A stretch of DNA of 64,000 nt from Diploscapter coronatus (taxonomy: Eukaryota; Nematoda; Chromadorea; Rhabditida; Rhabditidae), in contig OZ038422.1 in assembly GCA_964036155.1 (NCBI GenBank), positions 37,037,201-37,101,200 on the forward strand, in the 5' to 3' direction. This document shows, one piece after another, positions 61,200 through 64,000 of the stretch; position 1 is the first letter of the stretch; the number at the start of each line of letters is the position of its first letter. The notes under the pieces are model-generated. The model was not told where the DNA came from, did no database searches, and worked only from the letters and a program-made list of their open reading frames with translations. The translations under genes were made by a program, and so were the position numbers.

Positions 61200-62575
61200 T
61201 TCAAAAAATAAATTCATCTATAGAGTATCAAATCGAAGCTATTTTCTATAGCATCGTATTAATTTCGACTTTTATCGGCATATTTACAATATATCGGTTA
61301 TTTCGAAAACATGAAAATTTGTCACAATTCGAAAAATTAATAGCCATCTTACTTATTCTAAATGTACTCCTTTTTATTTGTTCATTGGTAACTGTAAGTT
61401 TTATAGTATTTTTAATGATGCAATTTTCAATATATGCATTGAAGCAGGATAATACTTTAGTTTTCGTTTACTATCTATGATCATATTTTTCAATTTTGCT
61501 GCCAATATTATAACGAATACGAGGTAACATAATTTAAAATTTTAGCCACGTATATCAATTAATATTTATCTACAGTTTAAGCGAAACGTTTAAATATCAT
61601 CTGTATTGCTACAGAAAAATGTCAACATTTTGTGAAATAGTATGGATCGTATTATTGTAGATTTCCATACACTATTTCCTCATAATGTTTCTACTTTTCT
61701 GTCGCAACTTTTTCAAATAACTATAAAATACCACTTTATTTTAAATTTATTTGACATATAAAGTTGACTTCAATCTAATACAGTTTCAAATTTTGCATTG
61801 ATAGCTGATAAATGGAATTGTAGGAACTATTGTATGGATTATCTTTGATTGTTCAAGAGACATGGTTGATGATGCCTATAAGATTCGTTTCGACTGAAGT
61901 TACGATATATAGAGCTAGGATATTTTCACTGTTAGACATTCTTCTACATACATATGTCAGTTTCGATACAAAATGATTCAATTTAGTCACCGTAACGAAA
62001 AACTAACTCAGCTATTTGCCATTATATTTTGGACATTGGTCGGACTTCATACTATTTTTAGCTGTATTCCTCAGCTAATTTTTTTTGCAATTGGCTTATT
62101 GGACGCTCATCGAATTATTCATATTGTTGATATAGTTTATATACGATATATAGTGGTTCTTAAACAATGGATTGTAAGTTAAACGAATATTATCAAAATA
62201 ACAATTATTAATATCAATTATGTAGATAATTTTTTTAGGATTTTTACGATACAATAGCTCCGATCATAGCAAGTTATGCTCAGACTATAATTAGCATTGC
62301 CGCGTTTATTTATCTAAAGCGGCGTTTTAATTCGTATGGCAATCTGAGCCCAAGTGCAAGAAATTCTGAACGACGCTTAAATCGATACCTAACGGCATAT
62401 GTAAGTTAGCCCGGTCAATTTTTCACCATATTATGTTGAAAATGAATACGCATAACGTCTAGATTTTATGCGAAGTGATAACGAATGGTTTAAGTATTTT
62501 TGAACTATACGATTTTTGCTTTGTTTGGGACAATCAGAAAGAGGACTATGTAGGTAGGATGTTCTCTTAATCTTT
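61200..62575 (+). pseudogene. Seven-transmembrane chemoreceptor-like gene, possibly degenerate
   Basis: Consecutive exon-like segments encode hydrophobic helices separated by basic loops: AIFYSIVLISTFIGIFTIYR, FEKLIAILLILNVLLFICSL, LLSMIIFFNFAANIITNT, TFCEIVWIVLL, STEVTIYRARIFSLLDILLH, LFAIIFWTLVGLHTIFSCIP, and IIASYAQTIISIAAFIYLKR followed by YILCEVITNGLSIFEL. This spacing resembles nematode serpentine chemoreceptors (sra/sre/srab type). Several joints fail: no start codon, a donor/acceptor phase mismatch near 61395-61460, and only about 31 bases for an intron near 61945-61975. It may be a decayed copy or a gene whose exons I misplaced. Confidence 0.4.
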
Positions 62576-64000
62576 TAACTTCGATATCTTAAACATCCTG
62601 TGCAAAATTAATTATGTTTTCATTGTAATAATTTTTCCATATATAACGAGTCTATTAGGAGGATGAATCTGTAAATAATTGATTTCTCAAACTTGGTTAA
62701 TACATCAAATCACACATTCGTTTATATTTATAACCAATCTCTGGTTTAAAATGCCGAGATTCGTTATAGCGAGTACGAAATGACTTATTCAAAAGCAATT
62801 TTGATGAAATTTATAATTCCCAAACTATTTTGTCCCTTTGTATAAGTCATAGCATAATGTCTTTGTTTATTTACAAACGAAAAAACTAGAGAGATTCGAT
62901 ATATTTTAAAACGCTCTTATCCAAAAGAACGATGATATCGAAAGAATTTGTTTGAAACAATGAAAATTGTTCACGATTTAACGAAAAATAGCATAAATTA
63001 ATCAGTTTCATAAATTCAAATTTAGATTTTTGAGAGAACTTACTAGAATATTTTAGATATATGTTTTCCCGATGATGAATCCTTGTTATGGAAGGTGATA
63101 TCTCATATACGAGTAAGCATTATTAATAACAAGTTTTCATATTAACTAACAAAAGAAATGGAAAAGCTTGTTTTACCAACATATATCCTGGAAAATATGC
63201 GTTGAGAAATCCTAAATGAACGTTCTAAATAGTGAATCCTTCGATCTTACCATTATTTACATAAACGATAATCATTTTTTATGTCGGATAGGAGACACAT
63301 GAATGTTGCTTTTAATTTTTGAGAATAGAACTCGGCTAATCGTGCTTTGAGGAACCAAAATACTCCTTTCGCGTTATGTGCTTAGAAAGAGCAACTGTAA
63401 AATTAGGAATTGTTTTTTTGAATAAATCTTGAGCAGTATACTTTTTTAGCATAAGAAATGGATTCACACTAGAATAAGTTACATTTTCTACCAAGAAAGC
63501 ATAAAAAACTTTCAGAACATGTTTATTCTTATATACCAAATTGGACCATGTCTCCAAACAATTCCCCTGTTTTTCTTAGTGAGAGGATTGATCAAGGTAG
63601 TTTATGTACATATGCATGTAAAAGAAAAAAAACAATTTTAGAAGAGCAACACTACTATATCATCGACTAAGAAAGAAGTAGTCAAAGTTATTCAAGTTAC
63701 ACCTCATGGCCCGGAGCAACTGCACCCGGATATATTTTCTCATCACGAAGCAAGATTGATCTGAAATTATGGTAAAATGTGAAAAGGCGTTCTATATGTA
63801 TAGGGAAAGTTTATACAACTCACGACTGCTTAACTCTTTCTTTAATTGAATTGATGTATTCATTTTATTTTATCTATTCAAATGCATTCCGAGAATTTGT
63901 CTAATTTGTCGAATGATCAATAAAAAAATTGCTTTCATTCATTCTGTTCGAAGATAGCTGATATCAAACTGTAACATCTTGTCTTGTAAGATAAAATTCC
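62576..64000. other. AT-rich, no supported gene
   Basis: No coding exon, RNA gene or repeat was recognised. A minus-strand frame at 63336-63557 has no similarity I know. Confidence 0.4.

Noticed and set aside
1..64000. CRISPR arrays, bacterial operons, rRNA or spliced-leader RNA genes
   Set aside because: No regularly spaced repeats, no rRNA sequence and no SL1-like leader were seen. The intron-rich structure is eukaryotic throughout.

Overview
The window is nuclear DNA from a nematode, most likely a rhabditid. Genes carry many introns, often 40-60 bases long with TTTTCAG/TTTTTAG acceptors. Several start codons sit just after such an acceptor, as expected for spliced-leader trans-splicing. 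Most products are nematode or conserved animal families. All calls come from reading the translated sequence and from memory of the families; nothing was searched. The species cannot be named. Several genes (eor-1, dpf-5, ubxn-6, pfd-4, gspd-1, lad-2 homologues) are, as far as I recall, all on chromosome IV of Caenorhabditis elegans, so the window probably derives from the homologous chromosome.

Left part (1-13.8 kb): an accessory, repeat-rich region. It holds a two-domain C-type lectin (minus), a tRNA-like SINE candidate, a family 92 glycosyltransferase (plus), an inverted duplication carrying two small related reading frames, a short Cys-rich coiled-coil protein (minus), a 902-bp non-autonomous mariner element sitting inside one copy of a direct duplication, and a carbohydrate-sulfotransferase-type gene (plus).

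Middle (13.9-39.8 kb): seven genes in a row on the minus strand. Read in transcription order from 39.8 kb they are a small membrane protein, UBXN6/UBXD1 homologue, NOPCHAP1-like protein, acylaminoacyl peptidase (dpf-5), BTB-AT hook-nine zinc finger protein (eor-1, PLZF-like), a small basic/acidic protein of unknown function, and a ZNFX1-like SF1 helicase that appears to lack NFX1 zinc fingers. Gaps are about 340-680 bases, so an operon is possible but not shown.

Right part (40-64 kb): prefoldin subunit 4 and glucose-6-phosphate dehydrogenase on plus, then a minus-strand L1CAM-type receptor with a short tail (lad-2-like) whose large intron contains an oppositely oriented gene for a secreted, probably GPI-anchored protein. 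Beyond 57.5 kb the sequence is AT-rich, with only a weak, possibly broken 7TM chemoreceptor-like gene.

Points of interest: three introns that require GC donors, a scatter of short unrelated fold-back repeats within introns and intergenic DNA, the mariner insertion with a paralogous empty site, and the helicase without zinc fingers. I saw no clear new multi-gene system.
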